DNA of 64,000 nucleotides from Sphingosinicella sp. LHD-64. Its GTDB lineage: Bacteria > Pseudomonadota > Alphaproteobacteria > Sphingomonadales > Sphingomonadaceae. Made by a program: the position numbers and the translations under genes. Location of the stretch: the NCBI RefSeq assembly GCF_031157375.1, contig NZ_JAVIFV010000003.1, positions 310,001-374,000 on the forward strand. The letters are read 5' to 3'. The notes beneath the pieces were generated by a model, which saw only the letters and a list, made by a program, of their open reading frames with translations, did not search any database and was not told where the DNA came from. Shown piece by piece: positions 35,779 to 45,249 of the stretch. Every line of letters begins with the position of its first letter. Position 1 is the stretch's first letter.

Positions 35779-37164
35779 TCAGCGCGCTTCACGCTCCACG
35801 ACCACCTCGCCGTCGGCGATCACGTAGCGCACCTGCCGGAGGTTCGCGAGATCGGCGAGCGGATCGGCGGCGGTGACCAGGATGTCGGCGATCTTGCCGG
35901 GCTCGATCGTGCCGAGCTTGTCCCCCATCCGCATGATCTCCGCCCCCACGCGCGTCGCCGAGGCAAGCACCTCGGCGTTGGAGAGGCCCGCCTCGCTGAG
36001 ATAGCGGAGCTCGCGGAAATAGGCGTCGGGATAGCGACTCTCATTCTCGAACGGGATGTCGGTGCCGACGCCGATCGGCACGCCAGCGCGATGCGCCTCG
36101 CGCACACGACGGAGATGCTGTGCCTGATCAATCGGGAAGCGCCGCGAGTGCGTATAATAGAAGCCGCCGACGGGGATTCCGGCCGGCGGATAGCCCGTGG
36201 TCAGCAGGTTGTGGAACGCGCCGATCGTCGGCACGAAGGCGGTGCGGTGCTGCCGCATCAGCGCCACCGCCCGATCGCTCATGTCGAGCGGATGCTCCAG
36301 CGTGTCGACGCCGGCGGCAATCGCCATGTCGGTATAGGCACCGAAGCTGTCGATCGCGACCGGTACGCCGAGCGAATGGGCCTCATCGATCGCGGCGGCG
36401 ATCTCCTCCTGCGTCGCGGGCGCGCTGATCTTGATCCAGTCGGCGAGGGCGCGGACCTGCTCGCGCACCGCCTCGCGCCATTCCCAGGGGCCGTTGGCGA
36501 CGCGGCGCCCGCCGGAGCCCGCGGCACGCTGGCGGCCGGTCGCGGTCGAGGTCACCTCGTCGCCGTGGCCGCCGGGGCTGGCGATCAGCCGTCCGCTCCA
36601 GAACACGCGCGGCCCATGAATGATGCGACGGTCGACCCCTTCCTTGATGCGCAGCGCGACATCCTCGACCGTGCCGACATCGCGCACCGCGGTGATTCCG
36701 GCATCGATCAGCTGGGCGGCCAGTGCAGTGCCCCGAACCGCGGCGGCGGCCGGGCTGTCGAGATAGCGGCCCATGTCGTCGCCGCGCTGCTGGGTGAAAT
36801 GGATGTGAAGATCGATGAGGCCGGGCATGATGTAGAGACCCGTCGCATCGATCACCCGGGTCGTGCTCGGAGGAACCGGCGTCGAAGCCGCCGGGCCGGC
36901 GGCAAGAATGCGGTCGCCCTGCATCACCACCACCGCATCGGAGACAGGCGCGCCGCCGCGCCCGTCTATCAGGGTGCCGCTGGTGAGGGCGACGATCGGC
37001 TCACGGCTGCGGTCGACGGGCGGAATCGGCAGTCGGCGAACATCGTCGGTGGTCTCGTAGGCCGCGGGCTGGCCCTGAAGTGCCGCGGGCGACGCAATGA
37101 CGGTCGCCAGAAGCGCAAGCGCCATCCCGCTGAACCGCCCCCGCCGCTTCGTTCCATGCCGCAT
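35779..37164 (-). CDS. Exported amidohydrolase (imidazolonepropionase/prolidase-like)
   Basis: 461 residues from ATG 37164 (GGAGAG ahead; an in-frame ATG 12 bases upstream lacks a site). Signal peptide: basic start R-H-G-T-K-R-R-G, hydrophobic core M-A-L-A-L-L-A-T-V-I-A. The amidohydrolase barrel shows the metal pair G-L-I-D-L-H-I-H near residue 109, a D-W-I-K-I segment (possible carboxylated lysine) near residue 230, and late histidine/aspartate in V-D-T-L-E-H and G-V-G-T-D-I-P-F. The group hydrolyses X-Pro, X-Arg/Lys dipeptides or cyclic amides in the periplasm. Divergent from the second TPR/oxygenase gene. Confidence 0.87.
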   Translation of the reverse strand: MRHGTKRRGRFSGMALALLATVIASPAALQGQPAAYETTDDVRRLPIPPVDRSREPIVALTSGTLIDGRGGAPVSDAVVVMQGDRILAAGPAASTPVPPSTTRVIDATGLYIMPGLIDLHIHFTQQRGDDMGRYLDSPAAAAVRGTALAAQLIDAGITAVRDVGTVEDVALRIKEGVDRRIIHGPRVFWSGRLIASPGGHGDEVTSTATGRQRAAGSGGRRVANGPWEWREAVREQVRALADWIKISAPATQEEIAAAIDEAHSLGVPVAIDSFGAYTDMAIAAGVDTLEHPLDMSDRAVALMRQHRTAFVPTIGAFHNLLTTGYPPAGIPVGGFYYTHSRRFPIDQAQHLRRVREAHRAGVPIGVGTDIPFENESRYPDAYFRELRYLSEAGLSNAEVLASATRVGAEIMRMGDKLGTIEPGKIADILVTAADPLADLANLRQVRYVIADGEVVVEREAR

Positions 37165-37180
37165 GCCGCTCTCCATATTA

Positions 37181-37212
37181 TGTGAATTTACATATGATTT
37201 AAAACGTGATTC
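37181..37212. promoter_or_regulatory. Three 12-base-spaced TG(A)ATT-type repeats between divergent genes
   Basis: TGTGAATT (37181), TATGATTT (37193) and CGTGATTC (37205) start exactly 12 bases apart, sharing a (A/G)TGA(A/T)T(T/C) core. The stretch is very AT-rich against the background and lies between the amidohydrolase and TPR/oxygenase starts, where a shared activator or repressor would bind. Confidence 0.4.
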
Positions 37213-37331
37213 GCTTGACGGCACAAGCGGTTTTTGCTTCCTTCCTGCGCTGGCCGGCCGGGAAGGCTGCTCTTCTCCGGGAAAGCCGACCAGAGGAAGG
37301 ACGACGACGTGCGCGGGGAGCCGGTTCGCCA

Positions 37332-39143
37332 ATGAGCGCCGCGGCCGCATTGAGAACACCAGTGCAGGCGACGCTGGCCGACGCCATGCGCCTGGGCCGC
37401 GCCGGGCAGGCCGACGCGGCCGCGCGATTGCTCCATGCCGTGCTCGCAACCGATCCCGAGCACTATGACGCCTTGCAGCTTCTCGGCCTGCTGGCACGAG
37501 GTCGGGGCGACCATGCGGCAGCTGCAGACCTGTTCCGGAAGTCGTTGCGCGCCAATCCGTATCAACCGCACGTGCTCAACAATCTCGGCAATGCTCTCAC
37601 CGGTCTTGCGAGGCAGGACGAGGCGATCGCCGCCTATCGCGAGGCGCTGCGGCTGCAGCCCGCCTATCAGGAGGCGGAGGTCAATCTCGCCAGCGCCCTG
37701 CTGGCGCGGGGGGAAGCGGTCGAGGCATGTGACGTACTGAAGGCGGCGACTCGCCGGGCGCCGCAGGACGGCAAGGCCTGGGCGCTGCTGGGGCGGGCGC
37801 TGCGGGCCGGCGGGCGGCTCGACGAGGCAGTCGCCGCCCTGCGAACCGCACTTGAGCTCCGGCCCGGCCATGTAGCCACGAAGCACAATCTCGCCGTGGC
37901 GCTGCGGCTCGCCGGCCGGCCGGACCAGGCGCTTGCGCTGCTCCGACAATGCGCCGCCGCCGACCCGGGATCGCCCGAGATCCGCTACAATCTCGGCCAC
38001 TGCCTCCAGGATCTGGGAGACACCAAAGGCGCGGCCCAGGCCTATCGCGAGACCATCGCGCTCCGCCCCACCGATCGCGATGCCCATGCCTCACTGAACC
38101 GGCTGTGCTGGCAGGCCGGCGACCATGCCGCCTATCTCGCCAGCTATCGGGACGCCCTGCGGCTCCATCCGCGCGATTCGGGCTTGCTTGCTGACCTTGC
38201 CCATCAACTTACTCTGTCCGGCCAGGCGGCCGAGGCAGTGGCGCTGCTGACGCCCGCTGTCGGCCGGAGCGCGGTAACCGCCGACATCCATCACCGCCTC
38301 GGGCAGGCCTTATGGTCGCAGGGCCGGATCCCCGAGGCGCTGGTCCAGTTCGCGGCCGGACGCGAGCGCGAGCCAAACCACGCTCCTTTGCGCCGGGAGA
38401 CGGCCCGATCGCTGATCATTCTCGAACGATACGAGGAGGCGCTCGCCGTCCTCGGCGAGGAGAATTTCGATCAGCAGGCACTTGCTTATCAGGGCCTGTG
38501 CCGGCGTTTCCTGGGCGACGCACGTGCCGCCGCGCTGAACGACTATGACCGCTTCGTCGGCGGCGCGATCCTGACGCCGCCGGAGGGCGACATCGTCACC
38601 TTCAACGCGCAGCTGGCTTCGACGCTGGCGGGACTTCATGTGATGGCGGAACATCCGCTGGAGCAGACGCTGCGCGGCGGCACCCAGACGATCGGCGATC
38701 TCTTCGACCGGCGCATCCCGGAAATCCGCACCATCCGCGCGATGATCGAGGCTGAGGTCGCGCGCTATATCGCCGCGCTGCCGAACGATCCCGGCCATCC
38801 GTTCCTTGCACGCAAGTCGAGATCCTTCGCCTTCTCGGGATCATGGTCGGTCCGGCTCCGGCAGGGCGGCCATCATGTGAACCACGTCCATCCCGAGGGG
38901 TGGATCAGCTCCTGCTATTATGTCGCCCTGCCGCCGTCGGTCTCGGGAGGCAGTCACCAGGGCTGGCTGAAGTTCGGCGAGACGGCGCTGCATCTCGGCG
39001 CCCGTGAGGAAGTCGCGAAGCTGGTGCGGCCTGAAGTGGGAAAGCTCGTTCTCTTTCCATCCTATTTCTACCACGGGACGGTGCCGTTCGAGGACGACGC
39101 GTTCCGGACGACGATCGCCTTCGACGTCGTGCCGGCGCCCTGA
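37332..39143 (+). CDS. TPR protein with C-terminal 2OG-Fe(II) oxygenase domain (second copy)
   Basis: 603 residues from ATG 37332 (GGGGAG ahead). About ten TPR units cover residues 15-390, with clear consensus such as N-L-G-N-A-L-T-G-L-A-R-Q-D-E-A-I-A-A-Y-R. The C-terminal 200 residues repeat the motifs of the gene at 10727: L-R-G-G-T-Q-T, G-S-W-S-V-R-L, the iron region H-V-N-H-V-H-P-E-G-W-I-S-S, W-L-K-F-G, and F-P-S-Y-F-Y-H-G. Predicted Fe(II)/2-oxoglutarate hydroxylase in the cytosol with a TPR substrate platform. It precedes the cyclase and ior genes on the same strand. Confidence 0.87.
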   Translation: MSAAAALRTPVQATLADAMRLGRAGQADAAARLLHAVLATDPEHYDALQLLGLLARGRGDHAAAADLFRKSLRANPYQPHVLNNLGNALTGLARQDEAIAAYREALRLQPAYQEAEVNLASALLARGEAVEACDVLKAATRRAPQDGKAWALLGRALRAGGRLDEAVAALRTALELRPGHVATKHNLAVALRLAGRPDQALALLRQCAAADPGSPEIRYNLGHCLQDLGDTKGAAQAYRETIALRPTDRDAHASLNRLCWQAGDHAAYLASYRDALRLHPRDSGLLADLAHQLTLSGQAAEAVALLTPAVGRSAVTADIHHRLGQALWSQGRIPEALVQFAAGREREPNHAPLRRETARSLIILERYEEALAVLGEENFDQQALAYQGLCRRFLGDARAAALNDYDRFVGGAILTPPEGDIVTFNAQLASTLAGLHVMAEHPLEQTLRGGTQTIGDLFDRRIPEIRTIRAMIEAEVARYIAALPNDPGHPFLARKSRSFAFSGSWSVRLRQGGHHVNHVHPEGWISSCYYVALPPSVSGGSHQGWLKFGETALHLGAREEVAKLVRPEVGKLVLFPSYFYHGTVPFEDDAFRTTIAFDVVPAP

Positions 39144-39183
39144 CGCCGGCCAGTCGAGCCATTATGGGAGAGGAGCGAGACAT

Positions 39184-39963
39184 ATGACAAGCCAGCTGCT
39201 TCAGCAATTCGCCCAGGCGGTGACGTCGGGCACGATCCGGACGGTCGACCTGACCCAGACGCTGTCGCCAGACACGCCGACACTCGTCCTTCCCGAGGAA
39301 TTCGGCCAGTGCGCCGGCTTCAGCCAGCAGGAAATCTCGCGCTACGACGAGCGCGGCGTCGCCTGGTACTGGAACAACTTCACCGTCGGCGAGCATACCG
39401 GCACGCATTTCGATGCGCCGATCCACTGGGTGACCGGCAAGGACCTGCCCAACAACGCGCTCGACACGGTTCCGCCAGCCGACTTTATCGCGCCGGCAGT
39501 GGTGATCGACGTATCGGAGAAGGCGACGGCCGATCCCGATTATCTGCTGACCGTCGCCGACATCGTCTCCTGGGAGGCCGATCATGGCTGCATCCCGCCG
39601 CGCAGCTGGATCCTGCTGCGCACCGATTGGTCGAAGCGGCCAGTCGATGCCTACACCAACCGCCGAGACGATGGCGCCCACACGCCCGGGCCCTCGTCCG
39701 AGGCGGTGCGCTTCCTGGTCGACGAGCGCGACGCGCACGGATTCGGCGTCGAGACGATCGGCACCGACGCGGGTCAGGCCCACCTGCTGGAGCCGCCCTA
39801 TCCCGCCCACACCCTGTTCCATGCCGCGGGTCGCTACGGCCTCCAGTGCCTGCAGAATCTCGACCAGTTGCCGCCGACCGGCAGCGTGGTGATCGCCACC
39901 CCGCTCAAAATCGCCGGCGGCTCGGGCAGCCCGCTGCGCGTGCTCGCCCTCGTCGCGGGCTAG
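39184..39963 (+). CDS. Cyclase-family metal hydrolase (isatin hydrolase/kynurenine formamidase-like)
   Basis: 259 residues. The family metal signature H-T-G-T-H-F-D-A-P-I-H near residue 70 supplies the Mn/Zn ligands. T-P-G-P-S near residue 160 and G-T-D-A-G-Q near residue 195 are further family elements. Relatives hydrolyse isatin to isatinate or N-formylkynurenine to kynurenine, both tryptophan/indole breakdown steps. That fits iorAB, whose start is five bases after its stop. GGAGAGGAG precedes the ATG. Exact substrate is inferred from context only. Confidence 0.87.
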   Translation: MTSQLLQQFAQAVTSGTIRTVDLTQTLSPDTPTLVLPEEFGQCAGFSQQEISRYDERGVAWYWNNFTVGEHTGTHFDAPIHWVTGKDLPNNALDTVPPADFIAPAVVIDVSEKATADPDYLLTVADIVSWEADHGCIPPRSWILLRTDWSKRPVDAYTNRRDDGAHTPGPSSEAVRFLVDERDAHGFGVETIGTDAGQAHLLEPPYPAHTLFHAAGRYGLQCLQNLDQLPPTGSVVIATPLKIAGGSGSPLRVLALVAG

Positions 39964-39968
39964 GACGG

Positions 39969-42092
39969 ATGGCCGAACGCTCGTTCAAGGCCGAGGTCGA
40001 GCAGCTCCGCATCGGAGCGGGCGAGGTCTTTCGCGGCGAGGGTATCCTGGCGGTCACCAAGGCGCTGCTCCAGTCCGGTGTCGCCTATGTCGGTGGCTAT
40101 CAGGGGTCGCCGATCAGCCATCTGATCGACGTCTTCGCCGACGCGAGCGAGCTGATGGCCGAGCTCGGCGTCCATTTCGAATCGAGCGCGAGCGAAGCGG
40201 CGGCGGCGGCGATGCTGGCCGCCTCGGTCAACTATCCCCTGCGCGGCGCGGTCGCGTGGAAATCGGTGGTCGGCACCAACGTCGCCTCCGATGCGCTTTC
40301 CAACGTCGCCTCGGGCGGCGTGACCGGCGGTGCGCTGGTCATCCTCGGCGAGGATTATGGCGAGGGCTCCTCGATCATGCAGGAACGCACCCACGCCTTC
40401 GCGATGAAATCGCAAATGTGGCTGCTCGATCCGCGGCCCAATCTCTCGCTTATCGTCGATATGGTGGAGAAGGGGTTCCAGCTCTCCGAGGCGTCGAACA
40501 CGCCGGTCATGCTGGAGCTGCGCGTGCGCGCCTGCCACATGACCGGTCGCTTTGCCGCCCGCGACAACCGGCGGCCGACGATGACCGTCGTCGAAGCGAC
40601 CGAGGCGCCGAAGCGCGACATCGAGCGGATCGTGCTGCCGCCCGCCAATTTCCTTCACGAGGTCGAGAAGGTCGAGAAGCGCTGGCCGGCGGCGCTCGAC
40701 TTCATTCGCATGCACGGGCTCAACGAGCGTTTCGGGCCCGCCACCGATGAGATCGGGATCATCGTCCAGGGCGGCCTGTTCAACTCGCTCAACCGGGCCA
40801 TGGAGCTCATCGATCTGTCCGACGCCTATGGCGGCGCGCGCATCCCGGTCCATGTGCTCAACGTCACCTACCCGCTGGTGCCCGACGAGGTGCACGATTT
40901 CTGCGCGGGCAAGCACGCCGTACTGGTGGTCGAGGAAGGCCAGCCCGAATTCATCGAGCATGAGCTGAACACGCTGGTGCGCCGTGCGGGCCTCCAAACG
41001 CAGATCATCGGCAAGGACGTGCTGCCGCGCGCGGGGGAATATAGCGGAACCGTGATCCGCGACGGGCTCGCCGCCTTCCTGCGCAGCTGGGCGCCGGACC
41101 GCGCGCCGCCCGTGGCCCCGACGCTCCCACCCGCCTTACCACCGAGCGCTGTGCCGCAACGCCCGGCCGGCTTCTGCACCGGCTGCCCGGAACGGCCGAT
41201 CTTCTCGGCGATGAAGCTGGTGCAGAAGGAGCTGGGCGCGTTCCACGTCTCGGCCGACATCGGCTGCCACCTCTTCTCGATCCTGCCGCCCTTCCACATC
41301 GGCAATACGACGATGGGCTACGGACTGGGCACTGCCGGCGCCTCGGCCTTCAAGCCGCGGGACAAGCGCGCGATCGCGATCATGGGCGACGGCGGCTTCT
41401 GGCACAACGGCCTCACCTCCGGGATCGGCAATGCGGTCTTCAACCAGGACGACAATCTCACCATCGTCATCGACAACGGCTATGCGGCCGCGACCGGCGG
41501 GCAGGACATTCCGTCCTCCAAGGCCGAAAATGCCAACCGGCGCACCAACAATCCGATCGAGAAGGCCGCGCGCGGTGTCGGCGTGGGCTGGGCAAAAACA
41601 CTGACCCGGACCTATGACGTCGCGGCGATGCGCGATGCGATCCGCGAGGCGGTGACCGCGCCGGAGAAAGGGCCGAAGGTCCTCGTCGCCCAGTCCGAAT
41701 GCCAGCTCAACCGGCAACGGCGGGTGAAACCGTTGATGGCAAAGGCGATCAAGTCCGGGGAGCGGGTGGTGCGCGAGCGGTTCGGCGTCGATCCGGACAC
41801 CTGCACGGGCGACCACAGCTGCATCCGCCTGTCGGGCTGCCCCTCGCTGACGATCCGGCCCAATCCCGATCTCCTGCGCGAGCATCCGGTCGCCCATGTC
41901 GACAACAGTTGCGTCGGCTGCGGCGTGTGCGGCGAGGTGAGTCATACCGCCGTGCTCTGCCCGTCCTTCTACAAGGCGGAAATCGTCTTCAATCCGAACC
42001 GGCGGGACCGGATCGGCGCGCGCCTGCGCGGCTGGGCGATCGGCGCGTTGCAGCGCCGCGCCGACCGCAAGCGTGCGGCGCGGGCCTTTTGA
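39969..42092 (+). CDS. iorA: Indolepyruvate ferredoxin oxidoreductase, alpha subunit
   Basis: 707 residues. N-terminal pyrimidine-binding half with Y-V-G-G-Y-Q-G-S-P-I-S-H near residue 40; TPP-binding half with G-D-G-G-F-W-H-N-G near residue 475 and D-N-G-Y-A-A-A-T-G-G. The C-terminal segment is ferredoxin-like with cysteines in C-T-G-D-H-S-C-I-R-L-S-G-C and C-V-G-C-G-V-C, for two [4Fe-4S] clusters. It decarboxylates arylpyruvates (indolepyruvate, phenylpyruvate) to aryl-acetyl-CoA and passes electrons to ferredoxin. iorB follows after two bases. The substrate would come from the aminotransferase at 57115 or the FAD oxidase at 45250. Confidence 0.94.
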   Translation: MAERSFKAEVEQLRIGAGEVFRGEGILAVTKALLQSGVAYVGGYQGSPISHLIDVFADASELMAELGVHFESSASEAAAAAMLAASVNYPLRGAVAWKSVVGTNVASDALSNVASGGVTGGALVILGEDYGEGSSIMQERTHAFAMKSQMWLLDPRPNLSLIVDMVEKGFQLSEASNTPVMLELRVRACHMTGRFAARDNRRPTMTVVEATEAPKRDIERIVLPPANFLHEVEKVEKRWPAALDFIRMHGLNERFGPATDEIGIIVQGGLFNSLNRAMELIDLSDAYGGARIPVHVLNVTYPLVPDEVHDFCAGKHAVLVVEEGQPEFIEHELNTLVRRAGLQTQIIGKDVLPRAGEYSGTVIRDGLAAFLRSWAPDRAPPVAPTLPPALPPSAVPQRPAGFCTGCPERPIFSAMKLVQKELGAFHVSADIGCHLFSILPPFHIGNTTMGYGLGTAGASAFKPRDKRAIAIMGDGGFWHNGLTSGIGNAVFNQDDNLTIVIDNGYAAATGGQDIPSSKAENANRRTNNPIEKAARGVGVGWAKTLTRTYDVAAMRDAIREAVTAPEKGPKVLVAQSECQLNRQRRVKPLMAKAIKSGERVVRERFGVDPDTCTGDHSCIRLSGCPSLTIRPNPDLLREHPVAHVDNSCVGCGVCGEVSHTAVLCPSFYKAEIVFNPNRRDRIGARLRGWAIGALQRRADRKRAARAF

Positions 42093-42094
42093 CG

Positions 42095-43540
42095 ATGGCC
42101 CGCGAACGGATCGCGATCGCGATATTGGGGCTGGGCGGCCAGGGCGGCGGCGTGCTCGCCGACTGGATCGTCCAGCTCGGAGATAAAAACGGCTATGTCG
42201 CGCAAGGCACGTCCGTGCCGGGCGTCGCGCAGCGGACGGGATCGACCGTCTATTATGTCGAGATGATGCCGGCGGGCGGGCCGGCCGAGCCGGTGCTGGC
42301 CCTGATGCCGGTGCCCGGCGATGTCGATATCGCCATCGCGTCCGAGTTGATGGAAACCGGCCGCGCGATCCTGCGCGGCTTTGTCGCGAAAGACCGCACG
42401 ACGCTGATCGGATCGACGCACCGTATCTATGCCATCTCGGAAAAGTCCGCGATGGGGGATGGCCGAGCGAGCGCCGAACGCATCCTGACGGCGGCGCGGG
42501 AGCGGGCGAAGAGCTTCATCGGCTTCGATATGGACGCCGCGGCAGAGCGGGCCGGATGCCCGATCAGCGCAATCCTGTTCGGCGCGCTGGCAGGAAGCGG
42601 CGCCCTGCCCTTCCCGCGCGCTGTGTTCGAAGCCGCGATCCGCGCCGGCGGCAAGGCAGTGGACGCCAATCTCGCCGGCTTCGACGCGGGCTATGCGGCC
42701 GCGCAGGGCGGGAACGAGGAGACTTGGGCTGTGGAAGCGGCCGCTTCCCCTCCCACCAGCGCGGCCGGCCAAGCGCTGGTCGCCCGCATCCACTCCGAAT
42801 TGCCGGAATCCGCATATGCGTTCGCGATCGAAGGCGTGCGGCGGTTGATGGACTATCAGGACGAAGCTTATGCCCGGCTCTATCTCGACCGGCTGGGCAG
42901 CATCCCGTCCGGCGACGGCGCACTGATCGCCGAGGCCGCGCGGCATCTGGCGCTGTGGATGGCCTATGAGGACACGATCCGCGTCGCCGACCTCAAGATT
43001 CGCGCCAGCCGCTTCGCGCGCGTCCGCGAGGAGGTACGCGCGGCGCCGGATCAGATCGTGCGGGTGACCGAATATATGCACCCGCGGCTCGAGGAGGTCT
43101 GCGAGACGTTGCCGGCCGGGCTCGGGCGCCGGATCCTGGCGAGCAAGCGGCTCTCGAACTGGCTGCACCCCTTCTTCGCCAAGGGTCGCCATGTCGAGAC
43201 GACGGGCCTCCGGTGGTTCCTGATGCTGAACCTCCTCGCCGGTTTCCGGCGCTGGCGGCGAAAGAGCCTGCGCTACGCGGTGGAGCACGCGCGGATCGAG
43301 GCGTGGCTGGAGTTGGTGCGGGCGGCGGCGCGCGATTCGGCGCTCGCGCTGGAGCTCACCAAGTGCCAGCAGCTCATCAAGGGCTATGGCGACACCTTCG
43401 CCCGCGGGCTTGCCAATTACGACCGGATCGTCGCGCGCTATCGCACTGGCGGTGTCGACGCCGGGGCCCTACGCCGCCTGCGCGAAGCGGCGTTGGCGGA
43501 TGAGGATGGCGAGGCGCTGGACCTAGCGCTGGCGGGCTGA
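42095..43540 (+). CDS. iorB: Indolepyruvate oxidoreductase, beta subunit with C-terminal extension
   Basis: 481 residues, much longer than the roughly 200-residue archaeal beta subunit. Residues 1-200 are the POR gamma-type domain: G-L-G-G-Q-G-G-G-V-L near residue 11, T-S-V-P-G-V-A-Q-R-T-G-S near residue 41. Residues about 220-481 are the helical DUF6537-like extension found in proteobacterial IorB. Pairs with IorA in the cytosol. The last 18 bases overlap the 3' end of the convergent DUF885 gene. Confidence 0.9.
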   Translation: MARERIAIAILGLGGQGGGVLADWIVQLGDKNGYVAQGTSVPGVAQRTGSTVYYVEMMPAGGPAEPVLALMPVPGDVDIAIASELMETGRAILRGFVAKDRTTLIGSTHRIYAISEKSAMGDGRASAERILTAARERAKSFIGFDMDAAAERAGCPISAILFGALAGSGALPFPRAVFEAAIRAGGKAVDANLAGFDAGYAAAQGGNEETWAVEAAASPPTSAAGQALVARIHSELPESAYAFAIEGVRRLMDYQDEAYARLYLDRLGSIPSGDGALIAEAARHLALWMAYEDTIRVADLKIRASRFARVREEVRAAPDQIVRVTEYMHPRLEEVCETLPAGLGRRILASKRLSNWLHPFFAKGRHVETTGLRWFLMLNLLAGFRRWRRKSLRYAVEHARIEAWLELVRAAARDSALALELTKCQQLIKGYGDTFARGLANYDRIVARYRTGGVDAGALRRLREAALADEDGEALDLALAG

Positions 43541-45244
43541 GCGCTCCGCGATCCAGCGATCGACAAGGTTTTCGAGGACGCGCATCGGCACCTGGCCCTG
43601 CGCGAGGATCAGATCGTGGAAGGCACGGATGTCGAAACGGTCATCGAGGCGCTGCTCGGCGCGGCGGCGCAACTCGACGATCTTCAGCTCGCCGACCTTG
43701 TAGGCGACCGCTCCGCCCGGTGCGCCGATATAGCGGGCCAGTTCGGTGTCGATGTTGATATCGGCGAGCGCCGTGTTCTCGGTGAAGCAGGCGCGGGCCT
43801 GCGCATAGCTCCAGCCCATCACGTGGATGCCGGTGTCAACGACCATCCGGCACGCCCGCCACATCTCGGTCGAGAGGCTGCCGAAGGCTTCATAGGGATC
43901 GCGGTAGATGCCCATCTCGTGGCCGAGCCGTTCTGCATAGAGCGCCCAGCCTTCGCGATAGGCGAGCATGTCGCCCTCGCGGCGGAAGGCCGGAAGATGG
44001 GTCAGCTCGCCGGTGCGCGCCATATGGGTATGATGGCCGGGCGCGGCTTCGTGGAGGGTCAGAGCGGGCAGCTCGTAGAGCGGGCGCTGATCGAGGTGCG
44101 AGGTGTTGACGAGAAAGCGACCGGGAAAGCCCCGGCTGAAATCGCCGCCGGCATAGCGGGCGGTCGTATAGCCTTCCTCCACGTCGCGCGGCACCGGCTC
44201 GACCGCGAAGGGCTGGCGGGGCAGCATGCCGAAATAGCGCGGCAGCACCCCGTCAATCCGCTTGGCGACGGCGCTGGCCCGCTCCAGCAATTGCTCCCGG
44301 CTGGTCGCGTAGAAGCGCGGATCGGTGCGCAAATAGTGGAGCCATTCGGCGAACGTGCCCCGGAATCCTGCAGCGGCGATCACCTGCTCCATCTCGCTCC
44401 GGATACGCCGGACCTCGGCGAGACCCATGTCATGGATCTGCTCTGCGGTGAGATCGGTGGTCGTGTAGTAGCGCAGCAGGAAATGGTAATAGGCGCGCCC
44501 CTCAGGAATCGAGGCGATGCCGATCTCCGGCCGGGCGCGGGCCCGATAGGGGCCGTCAATGAAGGCGAGCGCGTCGCGCTGGGCCGGGCGGACCACCTCC
44601 GCGATCGTCCGGGTCGCTTCGGCGAGCAGCGCGCTGCCGACCGGGAGAGCCTTCAGAGGATCAAGGAGCGGGTCTTCTGCTGGAGGGCGGGCGATCTGGT
44701 TGCGCAGCACGCCGACGGCAACGTTGACGACGACCTCCGGCTGGGTCCAGCCGGTGGCGATGCCGCGTTCAAGATTGGCGCGTTGCTCGGCGAAATAGGC
44801 GGGCAGGGTCGCGAGCCGCGCGATCCAGGCGCGGGCGTCCGCTTCGTTGCGGACCGTGACCGAGCGGGCGGTGTAATAGGGCGTATTGTAGAAGCCCTCG
44901 TGCGCCACGAAGGCGAAACGGCGCTCATCGAAGTCGATGCCCTCGATCCGCCACCCGATCAGTTCACCGAGATAGTCGCGGTTGATCGCGTCCTCGCCGT
45001 CGGGCGGACTCTCGATGGCGGCGAGCCGGTCACGGAGCGCGACGAGGCCTGCACGGCGCTCGGCCATTGCGGCAGGGCTCTCGCGCGGCCAGCCCTCGCG
45101 AGCGCTGGACGGATCCGAGCGGCCCGCTTCCCTGGGATGTTGCTCGGTGAAGCGCTCATAGTCGTCGATCACGTCCGGCAGCCCCTGCGCCGACAACGGC
45201 GCAGCGAGAAGAAGCGCGATCGACGGAAGGGCGGCACGGATCAT
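43523..45244 (-). CDS. DUF885 family exported peptidase-like protein (copy A)
   Basis: 573 residues with a signal peptide (M-I-R-A-A-L-P-S-I-A-L-L-L-A-A-P-L-S-A). The DUF885 zinc-like motif H-E-A-A-P-G-H-H starts at H398, and the second conserved block E-G-W-A-L-Y-A-E follows about 34 residues later. The C-terminal A-Y-K-V-G-E-L segment is also typical. The family is predicted to be metal-dependent and to act on peptides or amides; experimental data are scarce. Last gene of the minus-strand operon, five bases after the FAD oxidase gene. This copy has all expected catalytic residues. Confidence 0.88.
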   Translation of the reverse strand: MIRAALPSIALLLAAPLSAQGLPDVIDDYERFTEQHPREAGRSDPSSAREGWPRESPAAMAERRAGLVALRDRLAAIESPPDGEDAINRDYLGELIGWRIEGIDFDERRFAFVAHEGFYNTPYYTARSVTVRNEADARAWIARLATLPAYFAEQRANLERGIATGWTQPEVVVNVAVGVLRNQIARPPAEDPLLDPLKALPVGSALLAEATRTIAEVVRPAQRDALAFIDGPYRARARPEIGIASIPEGRAYYHFLLRYYTTTDLTAEQIHDMGLAEVRRIRSEMEQVIAAAGFRGTFAEWLHYLRTDPRFYATSREQLLERASAVAKRIDGVLPRYFGMLPRQPFAVEPVPRDVEEGYTTARYAGGDFSRGFPGRFLVNTSHLDQRPLYELPALTLHEAAPGHHTHMARTGELTHLPAFRREGDMLAYREGWALYAERLGHEMGIYRDPYEAFGSLSTEMWRACRMVVDTGIHVMGWSYAQARACFTENTALADINIDTELARYIGAPGGAVAYKVGELKIVELRRRAEQRLDDRFDIRAFHDLILAQGQVPMRVLENLVDRWIAERSARQR

Positions 45245-45249
45245 CGTCC

